Source of the DNA: an uncultured Odoribacter sp.
GTDB taxonomy: Bacteria > Bacteroidota > Bacteroidia > Bacteroidales > Marinifilaceae
NCBI GenBank assembly: GCA_900544025.1
Contig: UQTM01000009.1
Location: 1 to 64,000, forward strand
DNA: 64,000 nucleotides
Direction of reading: 5' to 3'
Shown here: positions 1-7,339 of the stretch, one piece after another
Layout: each line of letters starts with the position of its first letter
Position numbering within the stretch: the first letter of the stretch is position 1
Translations under genes and position numbers: made by a program
The notes under the pieces: generated by a model
Told to the model about the DNA's origin: nothing
The model's input: the letters and a program-made list of their open reading frames with translations, nothing else
Databases searched by the model: none

Positions 1-49
1 GAATAATTTTCTATTAGAAAATATTTAAAAATTAATTGAAATACAAAGA

Positions 50-2494
50 ATGAAACATGTTATTATCGGAGGAGTTGCCGGAGGTGCGACTGCGGCGGCA
101 AGAATAAGGAGAATAGATGAATTTGCCGAGATCATAATGCTTGAGAAAGGGAATTATATTTCGTATGCTAATTGCGGTTTGCCTTATTATATCGGTGGGA
201 CAATCGAGGAACGGGAAAGACTGTTCGTGCAAACTCCGGATTCGTTCGGCAGGCGTTTTAAGGTAGATGTCAGGGTGAGAAATGAAGTTGTGGCTATCGA
301 TACTGTAAAAAAAAGTGTGAAAATCCGCCGGACAGATGGTTCCGATTATATTGAAAGTTATGATAAGCTGTTACTTGCCCCCGGTGCTTTTGCCGTGAAG
401 CCTCCATTAGAGGGTATCGGTTCTGAGGGGATTTTTACTCTTCGGAACGTGGAGGATACGGATAAAATTAAGAATTACCTATCGTCGCATGCGGTAAATC
501 ATGTCGTGGTGGTCGGAGCCGGTTTTATCGGTTTGGAAATGGCAGAAAACCTGTATCATGCAGGAGCGGAAGTTGCGATTGTCGAGATGGGAAATCAAGT
601 GATGGCTCCGGTCGATTTTTCAATTGCTTCCCATGTTCATCAGCATTTATTGCAAAAGGGAGTTCGTCTTTATTTGGAACAGAGTGTTGAAAGATTTGAA
701 AAAAAAGCGAATGGCAGGATCGATGTATTTTTTAAATCGGGCGAAAATATAGAAACCGATATCGTGATTCTCTCTATCGGTGTCCGGCCCGAAGCGACAT
801 TGGCCAGGGAGGCCGGTTTAAAAATAGGTGAAACGGGAGGAATTTGGGTAAACGAGTATTTGGAAACTTCGGCAAAGGATGTTTATGCTGTGGGAGATGC
901 TATCGAGTTTCCACATCCGGTCACAGGAAAGCCCTGGTTGAATTATCTGGCTAATCCAGCTAACCGCCAGGGGCGAATTGTGGCAGATAATATGGTTTCG
1001 GGTAATGTCGTTCCATACGAAGGAGCTATAGGGACTTCGATAGCAAAAGTCTTCGATATGGTCGTAGCCTCTACCGGGCTGGCAGCTAAAAAGTTGAAGC
1101 AAATGGGAATCGATTATAAAAGTTCGACGACCCATTCGCTTTCTCATGCAGGATATTATCCCGGCGCTTTACCATTGACTTTGAAATTGACATTCTCTCC
1201 CGTTACGGGTGAATTATACGGAGCGCAAGGCGTGGGGTACGACGGAGTAGATAAGCGGATCGACCAGATAGCACTTTTAATTAAAAAACGTGGTACGGTT
1301 TACGATCTATTAAAATTAGAACATGCTTATGCTCCGCCTTTTTCGTCGGCAAAAGATCCGGTTGCGATTGCGGGATACGTTGCTAATAATATTATTAACG
1401 GAACAATGCCTGTAATAACCTGGCGGGAAGTGCTTTCAGACAGTCCTGACGATGTTTTTTTGTTGGATGTCCGTACTCGTGAAGAATATGCTTTCGGGGC
1501 GATAAACGGAGCTGTCAATATACCTTTAGATGAATTACGGGACAGGCTTCCGGAGATTCCTGCCGGTAAAAAGATCGTGGTGTATTGTGCAGTCGGTTTG
1601 CGGGGTTACCTTGCCTTGAAGATACTTACCGCCAGAGGCTATGAACAGGTGAAAAATCTTTCGGGTGGTTATAGGACATTTGCAACGTCTGTAGCTCCGG
1701 TAGCTCCTGTTACTTCAACGGCAACAGGAATGAACGATACCCAACGGTTGAAAAATGAAAATGAGGTAAAAGTTTTAAAAATAGATGCTTGCGGATTGCA
1801 GTGCCCGGGGCCGGTTATGAAAATAAAACAGGCGATGGATGTTATTGCAGAGGGGGAACGGATTGAAATTACTGCCACGGATGCCGGATTTTCACGCGAT
1901 GCACAGGCATGGTGTAATACTACGGGGCATTTACTGATTTCAAATGTGGAAGAAAAAGGGTGTTACACCGTAGTTATTGAAAAAGGAGCACCTAAAGCCT
2001 GTTCTGCTGTGGTGTCGGATAGTGGAAAAGGGAAAACTCTGATCCTGTTCAGTGATGACCTTGACAAAGTGTTGGCCACTTTGGTACTTGCCCATGGAGC
2101 AGCGGCCACGGGGCAAAAAGTTTCGATTTTCTTCACATTCTGGGGCTTGAATGTACTAAAGAAAGTCAGGAAGCCCAAAGTAAAGAAAGATATTTTCGGA
2201 AAAATGTTTGGGATGATGTTACCTTCCCATTCATTGAAATTGCACTTATCTAAAATGAGTATGTTCGGTGTTGGGGATAAAATAATGCGCCGTATTATGA
2301 AGGCTAAAGGAATCGATTCGCTCGAAATGCTTCGCGATCAGGCTTTAGCAAATGGAGTAGAGTTTATCGCTTGCCAGATGTCTATGGATGTTATGGGGAT
2401 CAAGCGTGAGGAGCTGTTGGACGAAGTTACTGTCGGTGGTGTAGCTACTTATATGGAGCGTGCCGAGGCAGCCAATGTAAATTTGTTTATTTAA
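50..2494 (+). CDS. CoA-disulfide reductase / rhodanese / TusA / DsrE-like fusion protein
   Basis: An 814-residue cytosolic fusion of four sulfur-handling domains. Residues 1-445 are a pyridine-nucleotide disulfide oxidoreductase: FAD motif GGVAGG at 7-12, single redox Cys42 in SYANCGLPYY, as in CoA-disulfide or CoA-persulfide reductases, and a second nucleotide-binding GAGFIGLE. Residues about 450-550 are a rhodanese with Cys513 in the loop YCAVGLRG. Residues about 575-645 are TusA-like, with Cys585 in the CPGP motif. Residues about 660-814 are DsrE2/peroxiredoxin-like, with Cys775 in ACQMSMDVMGI. All four expected cysteines are present. The family reduces CoA (per)sulfides with NAD(P)H, and the added domains carry sulfane sulfur. 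It leads a run with DUF6132, thioredoxin and MarR genes, suggesting persulfide or thiol homeostasis. The physiological substrate is not visible. Confidence 0.93.
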   Translation: MKHVIIGGVAGGATAAARIRRIDEFAEIIMLEKGNYISYANCGLPYYIGGTIEERERLFVQTPDSFGRRFKVDVRVRNEVVAIDTVKKSVKIRRTDGSDYIESYDKLLLAPGAFAVKPPLEGIGSEGIFTLRNVEDTDKIKNYLSSHAVNHVVVVGAGFIGLEMAENLYHAGAEVAIVEMGNQVMAPVDFSIASHVHQHLLQKGVRLYLEQSVERFEKKANGRIDVFFKSGENIETDIVILSIGVRPEATLAREAGLKIGETGGIWVNEYLETSAKDVYAVGDAIEFPHPVTGKPWLNYLANPANRQGRIVADNMVSGNVVPYEGAIGTSIAKVFDMVVASTGLAAKKLKQMGIDYKSSTTHSLSHAGYYPGALPLTLKLTFSPVTGELYGAQGVGYDGVDKRIDQIALLIKKRGTVYDLLKLEHAYAPPFSSAKDPVAIAGYVANNIINGTMPVITWREVLSDSPDDVFLLDVRTREEYAFGAINGAVNIPLDELRDRLPEIPAGKKIVVYCAVGLRGYLALKILTARGYEQVKNLSGGYRTFATSVAPVAPVTSTATGMNDTQRLKNENEVKVLKIDACGLQCPGPVMKIKQAMDVIAEGERIEITATDAGFSRDAQAWCNTTGHLLISNVEEKGCYTVVIEKGAPKACSAVVSDSGKGKTLILFSDDLDKVLATLVLAHGAAATGQKVSIFFTFWGLNVLKKVRKPKVKKDIFGKMFGMMLPSHSLKLHLSKMSMFGVGDKIMRRIMKAKGIDSLEMLRDQALANGVEFIACQMSMDVMGIKREELLDEVTVGGVATYMERAEAANVNLFI

Positions 2495-2521
2495 GGAGAA
2501 AGGTAAACGAAAGGAGTTCGT

Positions 2522-2550
2522 TTTGTTTGTTTGCTTTAAAAACAAACAAA
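2522..2550 (+). other. AT-rich hairpin between the reductase fusion and DUF6132 gene
   Basis: Perfect 11-bp inverted repeat, tttgtttgttt at 2522-2532 and aaacaaacaaa at 2540-2550 with a 7-base loop. Only two pairs are G-C, so it is weak as a terminator. A ggagg at 2551-2555 follows directly but is 45 bases before the next ATG. It may be an mRNA processing or attenuation element. This is inference. Confidence 0.35.
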
Positions 2551-2599
2551 GGAGGATACTTTTGAGTAAAATAATAGTAATGTTTAAAATAATAGGAAT

Positions 2600-2830
2600 A
2601 TGGTGAAATGTTTTTTCAAAAGATATGGGCTTACCTTGTCGGGGGTGATGATCGGGGCTTTGGGCGGTTTTCTTTATTGGTATTATATCGGATGTGTAAG
2701 CGGGACTTGTCCCATCACTTCTTCTCCTGTGAACAGTACCCTGTGGGGGATGTTGCTGGGCGGATTGTTGTTCAATATGTTTCAAAAAGAGAACCCGAAG
2801 AAAAGACAATGTGAGAGGCCGGAAAAGTAA
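2600..2830 (+). CDS. DUF6132-type small membrane protein
   Basis: A 76-residue protein with two predicted membrane helices (about 10-30 and 46-62) joined by a loop with two cysteines in GCVSGTCPITSSP, then a charged Lys/Arg tail. This matches the Bacteroidota family I know as DUF6132, in which GC.SGTCPI.SSP.NST is the hallmark. Its function is unknown. The invariant cysteine pair and its place between a sulfur-transferase fusion and thioredoxin suggest a role in thiol or sulfur transfer at the inner membrane. The ATG at 2600 has no clear ribosome binding site. The reading frame starting at 2608 in another phase is a shadow. Confidence 0.82.
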   Translation: MVKCFFKRYGLTLSGVMIGALGGFLYWYYIGCVSGTCPITSSPVNSTLWGMLLGGLLFNMFQKENPKKRQCERPEK

Positions 2831-2909
2831 GGTATCCCTGAAATGATTTTTTAGGCTATCCGCGTTGGAATGAGATAAAATAAGTATTAACCATGAAAAT
2901 AATTGTGTT

Positions 2910-3272
2910 ATGAGAATAATTGAATTGACAAAACAAGATTTTTTAACTAAAATTGCAAACTATGAAACAAGTCCTGAGGAATGGAAGTTTCTTGGCGATA
3001 AGCCTGCGTTGATCGATTTCTATGCTTCGTGGTGCGGACCTTGTAAAATGGTCGCTCCCATTCTTGAAGAATTGGCAGAAGAATATGGGGATCGTGTCGA
3101 TATCTATAAGGTGGATACGGAAAAGGAGCAGGAGTTGGCAGCTGTATTTGGAATCCGTTCGATACCGTCGTTATTGTTCATTCCGGTGGAAGGAGATCCT
3201 CAAATGGCAACCGGAGCTATGGCAAAAGCCGATTTTAAAAAGGCGATAGAGGATGTTCTGCTTGCCGAATAA
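2910..3272 (+). CDS. trxA: Thioredoxin
   Basis: A 120-residue thioredoxin. The active site WCGPC places the redox pair at Cys42 and Cys45, and the cis-proline loop RSIPSL has Pro86. The N-terminus is about 15 residues longer than E. coli thioredoxin and has no signal peptide, so it is cytosolic. It would reduce protein disulfides and probably the persulfide forms of the upstream rhodanese/TusA/DsrE domains. It lies 79 bases after the DUF6132 gene and 64 bases before the MarR gene, on the same strand. Bacteroidota genomes usually carry several thioredoxins, so the symbol is generic and need not denote the housekeeping copy. Confidence 0.9.
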   Translation: MRIIELTKQDFLTKIANYETSPEEWKFLGDKPALIDFYASWCGPCKMVAPILEELAEEYGDRVDIYKVDTEKEQELAAVFGIRSIPSLLFIPVEGDPQMATGAMAKADFKKAIEDVLLAE

Positions 3273-3336
3273 GAAATGCTGATGCGGTAAGAATCGGAAA
3301 TATTTAATGTATAGGTTGTTCAGAAGAAAAAACAGA

Positions 3337-3705
3337 ATGGAAAATTTGTGCAGAATTCGTAATATTCAACGTGCCGTGGCGGGGTTTGAATCACAGTTTG
3401 AAAAGCGGTACGGTATTTGCCTGAATGAAGGTATGGCTTTATGTTCATTGCATCAGGCCGGCAGCCTTTCTTCCGGTGAGATTGGAGAATTGTTGGGACT
3501 TACGTCGTCCAATACTTCCAAAGTGATCAGGTCTATTGAAAATAAAGGATTGATCGAGCGGATTCTGGGGATGAAAGACAAACGGCAGATGTATTTTTCA
3601 TTGACTCCGCGTGGGAAAGAGCTTATTTCATCGGTGAAATGCAATGAGATAGAGTTTTCTCCTCTTTTGGCTAATCTATTGGAAAGTATGCCGGATTCCT
3701 ATTAG
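3337..3705 (+). CDS. MarR-family transcriptional regulator
   Basis: A compact winged-helix regulator of about 122 residues. The recognition helix region reads LLGLTSSNTSKVIRSIENKGLIER, followed by a wing with KDKRQMYFSLTPRG, typical of MarR. MarR proteins bind short palindromes as dimers and often sense oxidants, phenolics or reactive sulfur through ligands or cysteines; two cysteines lie in the N-terminal third and one near the C-terminus. As last gene of the sulfur run it is the natural candidate for its regulator, but no operator palindrome was recognised in the 49 bases available before the first gene. An in-frame ATG at 3307 would add ten residues. I prefer 3337, where a purine-rich stretch precedes the ATG. 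Confidence 0.82.
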   Translation: MENLCRIRNIQRAVAGFESQFEKRYGICLNEGMALCSLHQAGSLSSGEIGELLGLTSSNTSKVIRSIENKGLIERILGMKDKRQMYFSLTPRGKELISSVKCNEIEFSPLLANLLESMPDSY

Positions 3706-3708
3706 AAA

Positions 3709-3727
3709 TCCGGTAATTTTTACCGGA
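3709..3727 (+). terminator. Small hairpin after the MarR gene
   Basis: Arms tccggtaa and ttaccgga (8 bp) with a 3-base loop begin four bases after the stop codon. No U-run follows, so it may be a weak terminator or a 3'-end stabilising hairpin. Confidence 0.4.
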
Positions 3728-3841
3728 AATGTGAAAAATAGATGGTAAAAATGAAAGTATTTGTGTTTTACTTTTGGGCGGGGAGAATGGATGTTTACTG
3801 AAAGGTTGCTTTCGAGATCCCTGTTTAAAACGATAGGATTA

Positions 3842-3873
3842 AAAACTCCGGTTATTATTTTAACCGGAGTTTT
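3842..3873. terminator. Bidirectional terminator between the sulfur run and ndk
   Basis: Arms aaaactccggtta (3842-3854) and taaccggagtttt (3861-3873) form a perfect 13-bp stem with a 6-base loop. A/T tracts flank both sides, so it can stop the plus-strand operon from the left and ndk from the right. It lies six bases beyond the ndk stop. Confidence 0.85.
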
Positions 3874-3879
3874 ATATGA

Positions 3880-4344
3880 TCAGTCTCTGTCGATTTCCTC
3901 TTCGGATACCGGTAATTTATAGGGTTCAGAAGTAATTTCCCGCTCACTGAAGAAGAAAGAGATTTCCCAGGCGGCGTTTTCGTCGCTGTCCGAAGCGTGG
4001 ATTGCATTACGGGTTTTGCTCTCTGCAAAGCGTTTGCGAATGGTTCCTTCTGCGGCGTCTGCCGGATTGGTCGATCCGATCAATTTCCGGAAGTCCGCAA
4101 CGGCATTTTCTTTTTCAAGCACGACGACGATAACCGGCCCGGCAGTCATAAAGAGGCTTAGGTTACGGAAAAAAGGGCGGTCTTTATGTACGTAATAAAA
4201 TTTTTCAGCTTCGGAGGCACTGATCCTCAACATTTTCATCCCGATAATCCGAAAGCCGGCCTGCTCTATCATAGCGAGAATTTCTCCCGATTGTCGATGT
4301 CCTACAGCATTGGGTTTAATGATGGTAAAGGTTCTGTTTGTCAT
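3880..4344 (-). CDS. ndk: Nucleoside diphosphate kinase
   Basis: A 154-residue cytosolic enzyme that transfers the gamma phosphate between nucleoside triphosphates and diphosphates through a phospho-histidine. The N-terminal TFTIIKPNAV carries the conserved lysine, and the catalytic His116 sits in NAIHASDS. Length is normal to slightly long (140-154), the excess being an acidic C-terminal tail. The start is placed at MTNRTF; an upstream in-frame ATG at 4392 would add 16 residues with no similarity to the family. It is a single-gene unit ending at a strong terminator. Confidence 0.95.
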   Translation of the reverse strand: MTNRTFTIIKPNAVGHRQSGEILAMIEQAGFRIIGMKMLRISASEAEKFYYVHKDRPFFRNLSLFMTAGPVIVVVLEKENAVADFRKLIGSTNPADAAEGTIRKRFAESKTRNAIHASDSDENAAWEISFFFSEREITSEPYKLPVSEEEIDRD

Positions 4345-4431
4345 GGTTAGTGTGTTTACTGTTAATGGAGGCAAGTTAAGGTTTTTTTCCACAATAACTA
4401 TGAGGAAGTGTCGGATATGTTCTTTTTTTTA

Positions 4432-4439
4432 TAAATTTG
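4432..4439 (+). promoter_or_regulatory. Candidate -7 box for the DJ-1/PfpI gene
   Basis: TAAATTTG fits the Bacteroidota -7 consensus TAnnTTTG and lies 30 bases before the ATG at 4470. No good -33 TTG was found at the expected spacing. Confidence 0.4.
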
Positions 4440-4469
4440 AGAACAGAATAATTATTAAAACAGAAATAT

Positions 4470-5018
4470 ATGAAAAAGACATTCCTTTTTTTAGCAAATG
4501 GTTTTGAAGAATTGGAAGCGATCGGTGTTGCCGATGTATTATTACGTGGCGGGGTAGAACTTCAGACGGTTTCACTGGCTGACGGATTGCAGGTGAAAGG
4601 CGCTCACGGGATAGAAATGACAGCCGATATTGCATTTAGTCAATTAAAAGAGGAAGAAGCCGAATGCCTGATATTTCCGGGCGGAATGCCGGGTGCACAA
4701 AATATTGCCGACCATAAAGAAGTTATCGCTTTATTACAACGCCACTATGATAAGGGGCGTCATGTTGCTGCTATTTGTGCCGCTCCGGCATTGGTGTTGA
4801 GCCAGTTAAAAGCAGGCAGGCAATTACGGCTGACTTGTTATCCGGGTTTTGAAAAATATTTGCCGGATGCAGTGGTTTCGACTGACGGAGTGGTTGTCGA
4901 TGGTAAAGTGATTACGGGGAAAGGTCCGGGATTTGCTGTTCAATTCGGAATGACGGTATTGGAGCATATACGTTCGGCAGAAGCCGCTAAAGAAGTGGCT
5001 GCCGGCATGTTGCTTTAA
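4470..5018 (+). CDS. DJ-1/PfpI family protein
   Basis: A 182-residue DJ-1/PfpI superfamily member. The start MKKTFLFLANGFEELEAIG holds the conserved acidic residue beside the nucleophile, and Cys103 lies at the nucleophile elbow in AAICAAPA. The GGMPGA segment and the end fit the DJ-1/ThiJ/YajL branch rather than PfpI proteases. Family members act as protein or glyoxal deglycases or as oxidative-stress chaperones. Which applies here cannot be read from sequence. There is no signal peptide. The following DUF4153 gene starts 52 bases later on the same strand. Confidence 0.88.
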   Translation: MKKTFLFLANGFEELEAIGVADVLLRGGVELQTVSLADGLQVKGAHGIEMTADIAFSQLKEEEAECLIFPGGMPGAQNIADHKEVIALLQRHYDKGRHVAAICAAPALVLSQLKAGRQLRLTCYPGFEKYLPDAVVSTDGVVVDGKVITGKGPGFAVQFGMTVLEHIRSAEAAKEVAAGMLL

Positions 5019-5070
5019 TGACGGTGAATTAAAATAAGTTGGCGACAGGGAGGGGTAAGGTCATGTTTAA

Positions 5071-6759
5071 ATGAATCAAATGTTTCAGCGTCTCAATAAA
5101 TTGTTTTTCCGTTTGGTGGAAACAATAAAGCAAACTCCCCTGGAATTCGGGGTTGCTGTATTGTATTGGATTCTTTGTCTTCTGGATTATAGGAAAGTGG
5201 TGGAGATCGGTGATTTCGGAGCAACGTTTCCTATTTGCTTCGGCATTGTATATGGTATAAATCAATTTACCAAAGGAAGCAATAAACGATGGATATATTA
5301 TGCGTCTTTTGTCGTGCCCGTATGGTTGGGGGTGTGGGAACTTCCTTTTGGATATGCCACTTATTGGGTGTCTTTGCTGATTAGCCAACTGTTCGTTGTT
5401 TTTAGTCGCAAACATTATGAAAATAAGTCGTTTATCAGAAATGGCGTAAATTATCTGTGTGATATGGCGATTGGCATTGGCCTGGGAGTATTTTGTCATT
5501 TACTGGTGCTGGCTATTTATTATTCTTTTATTTATATTTTCGATTTATCCGATTCTTACAGGGTATTCAATACTTATACTTATCTGACCGTTTATCTGGT
5601 GTTGGTGCCTGTGTTTTTCCTTGCCTTTAATACCCGGCCTGCACTTGAAGAAACGGGGATCGGTCGTTTCTCCCGTTTTTTGGTGAATTTTATACTTTCT
5701 CCGGCATTGCTGGCGTATATGCTCATTCTTTATATTTATTTTGTAAAGATTTTAGTAACCTGGTCATTGCCTAAAGGCGGGGTGGCTTATATGGTGACTT
5801 CGTTTATTGCATTGATGTTTTGTGTGAAGGCGGTGCAGATTTTTATCGAGAAACGTTATTATGATTGGTTTTACCGTTATTTTAGTGGGTGGGTGCTTCC
5901 GGCTTTGGCGATGTTGTGGGTGAGTGTGGCTTACCGGGTGTGGCAGTACGGTTTGACGGAGAAAAGATTTTATTTATTGCTTGCGGCTGTGATTCTGACA
6001 ATAGCAGTGGCGGTTTCTTTTAAGGTTTTTCGGAGAACTTATGCTTACCTGACTGGGATATCTGTGGTTTTATTGGCTTTATTTACTTATATTCCGGGAA
6101 TTACAGCAAAGAATATCGGTATTCTGTCGCAACGTCATTGTCTGGAACGCTATATTACCGAATTGGGACTTGCCGATTCTTTGGGGCATATTATGAAACC
6201 GGTAGAGTATGATTCTGCCTCGGCCTCTTTATATGAAAGGTTGTATGAATCTTTTCGTTTTTTAGAAAGGGAGAAAGGTGATGCTTATATGGTTGAGCAT
6301 TATGGTGTTGCTACAAGCTGGCAGTTAAGAGATTCGATCATCCCGGCAGCTTTCCAGAACAACTATTCCCAAAAGGGTTCGAGGAAAGATTATATTTATT
6401 TGAATATGGATAATAAAGCCTTGGACGGAATGGATATCCGGCGATTTTCTACTATTTGGCGGGTAGGACAAGAAGAGTGGACGGTACAGGAATACAGTGC
6501 CGATTTGAATGCCGGAAAATTGACCGTGAAAAATCAGGATCAAGTGGTTACGGAAATCGATTTAGACCAATGGTTTGCAGAACGTTTGTCGGAAGCCGGG
6601 CTTAGCCGGAAATACAGCCGGGAAGAGCTGGTTGGGAAGGCGAATCGGTTTATGATCTGTGATACGGAAAATTTCCGTCTGCTATTTCGCCGCCTTACGA
6701 TAGACCCGGCAAAGAATCATATCATAAAAGCCGAAATAAATTTTTTATTGACCGAGTAA
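5071..6759 (+). CDS. DUF4153-type polytopic membrane protein
   Basis: A 562-residue protein whose first 350 or so residues contain about ten hydrophobic helices, followed by a soluble C-terminal region of about 200 residues. The segment with RPALEETGIGRF and, downstream, VKILVTWSLPKGGVAYMV matches the core of DUF4153 proteins common in Bacteroidales. The function is unknown. A purine-rich gggagggg lies 14 bases before the ATG and supports this start. The C-terminal part has no recognised domain. It converges on the next gene with only five bases between stops. Confidence 0.78.
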   Translation: MNQMFQRLNKLFFRLVETIKQTPLEFGVAVLYWILCLLDYRKVVEIGDFGATFPICFGIVYGINQFTKGSNKRWIYYASFVVPVWLGVWELPFGYATYWVSLLISQLFVVFSRKHYENKSFIRNGVNYLCDMAIGIGLGVFCHLLVLAIYYSFIYIFDLSDSYRVFNTYTYLTVYLVLVPVFFLAFNTRPALEETGIGRFSRFLVNFILSPALLAYMLILYIYFVKILVTWSLPKGGVAYMVTSFIALMFCVKAVQIFIEKRYYDWFYRYFSGWVLPALAMLWVSVAYRVWQYGLTEKRFYLLLAAVILTIAVAVSFKVFRRTYAYLTGISVVLLALFTYIPGITAKNIGILSQRHCLERYITELGLADSLGHIMKPVEYDSASASLYERLYESFRFLEREKGDAYMVEHYGVATSWQLRDSIIPAAFQNNYSQKGSRKDYIYLNMDNKALDGMDIRRFSTIWRVGQEEWTVQEYSADLNAGKLTVKNQDQVVTEIDLDQWFAERLSEAGLSRKYSREELVGKANRFMICDTENFRLLFRRLTIDPAKNHIIKAEINFLLTE

Positions 6760-6764
6760 GATTA

Positions 6765-7268
6765 CTACATGATGATGAAATTGCCTGCCGGGAATTTTCC
6801 TACCCACGAGCAAGCCCAGCGGCCTGTCCGGTTGATGTCGTAAACGTGGGAGAAAAATCCTTTTTGTCCTAAAATCCTTTCGATAGCTGCCCAGGCCGTG
6901 TCGCGTTTGATGAAGTCGAGTATTTCATCTTCCAGTCCGGATTGATCTTCTCCGGTTTCCTCTCCGATTTTATCTTCCAAATCGCAAAGAGCTTCGTAAA
7001 CTTCGTTCCCGATAGCCAGACTGATCGCTTCAAATACGGCATCGATTTGTGCATTGGAAAGTTTTTTCAGGCTCTCTTCTTCTATGTTTTCGCTATTTTT
7101 ACCCCACACTTCACACATTTGTTTTCCATAAGTGTCACAAGCTTCCCAGACGGAATCCACAACCATATATTGTTCGGAAGGCTGTCCTGCGGTTTGAAAC
7201 CATCGTATGTTTTTAATTTCCGAGATAAAGTGGTCGAGGATGTCTTGCTGTTGTTTTGTCCAGAGCAT
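6765..7268 (-). CDS. Acidic hypothetical protein at the end of the Hdr-like operon
   Basis: A 167-residue soluble protein, not recognised. It is predicted mostly helical and acidic (for example DLEDKIGEETGEDQSGLEDE), with no cysteine-rich cofactor motif. The start at MLWTKQQQDILDHF lies 71 bases after the membrane CCG protein; the open frame extends further upstream into that gene, but that part reads as out-of-frame sequence. Being last in the same strand run it may be an accessory or assembly factor for the Hdr-like complex, or just co-transcribed. Confidence 0.65.
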   Translation of the reverse strand: MLWTKQQQDILDHFISEIKNIRWFQTAGQPSEQYMVVDSVWEACDTYGKQMCEVWGKNSENIEEESLKKLSNAQIDAVFEAISLAIGNEVYEALCDLEDKIGEETGEDQSGLEDEILDFIKRDTAWAAIERILGQKGFFSHVYDINRTGRWACSWVGKFPAGNFIIM

Positions 7269-7339
7269 AGCTATTTCAGATTTTCTTTGTCCAAATGTAC
7301 TAAAATTCTCCCATATATTCCGTATCTCCGGTTTTCCAT

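Noticed and set aside
2608..2814. Second open frame overlapping the DUF6132 gene
   Set aside because: It is a shadow in another phase. The DUF6132 frame has the family hallmark and two helices; this one has neither.
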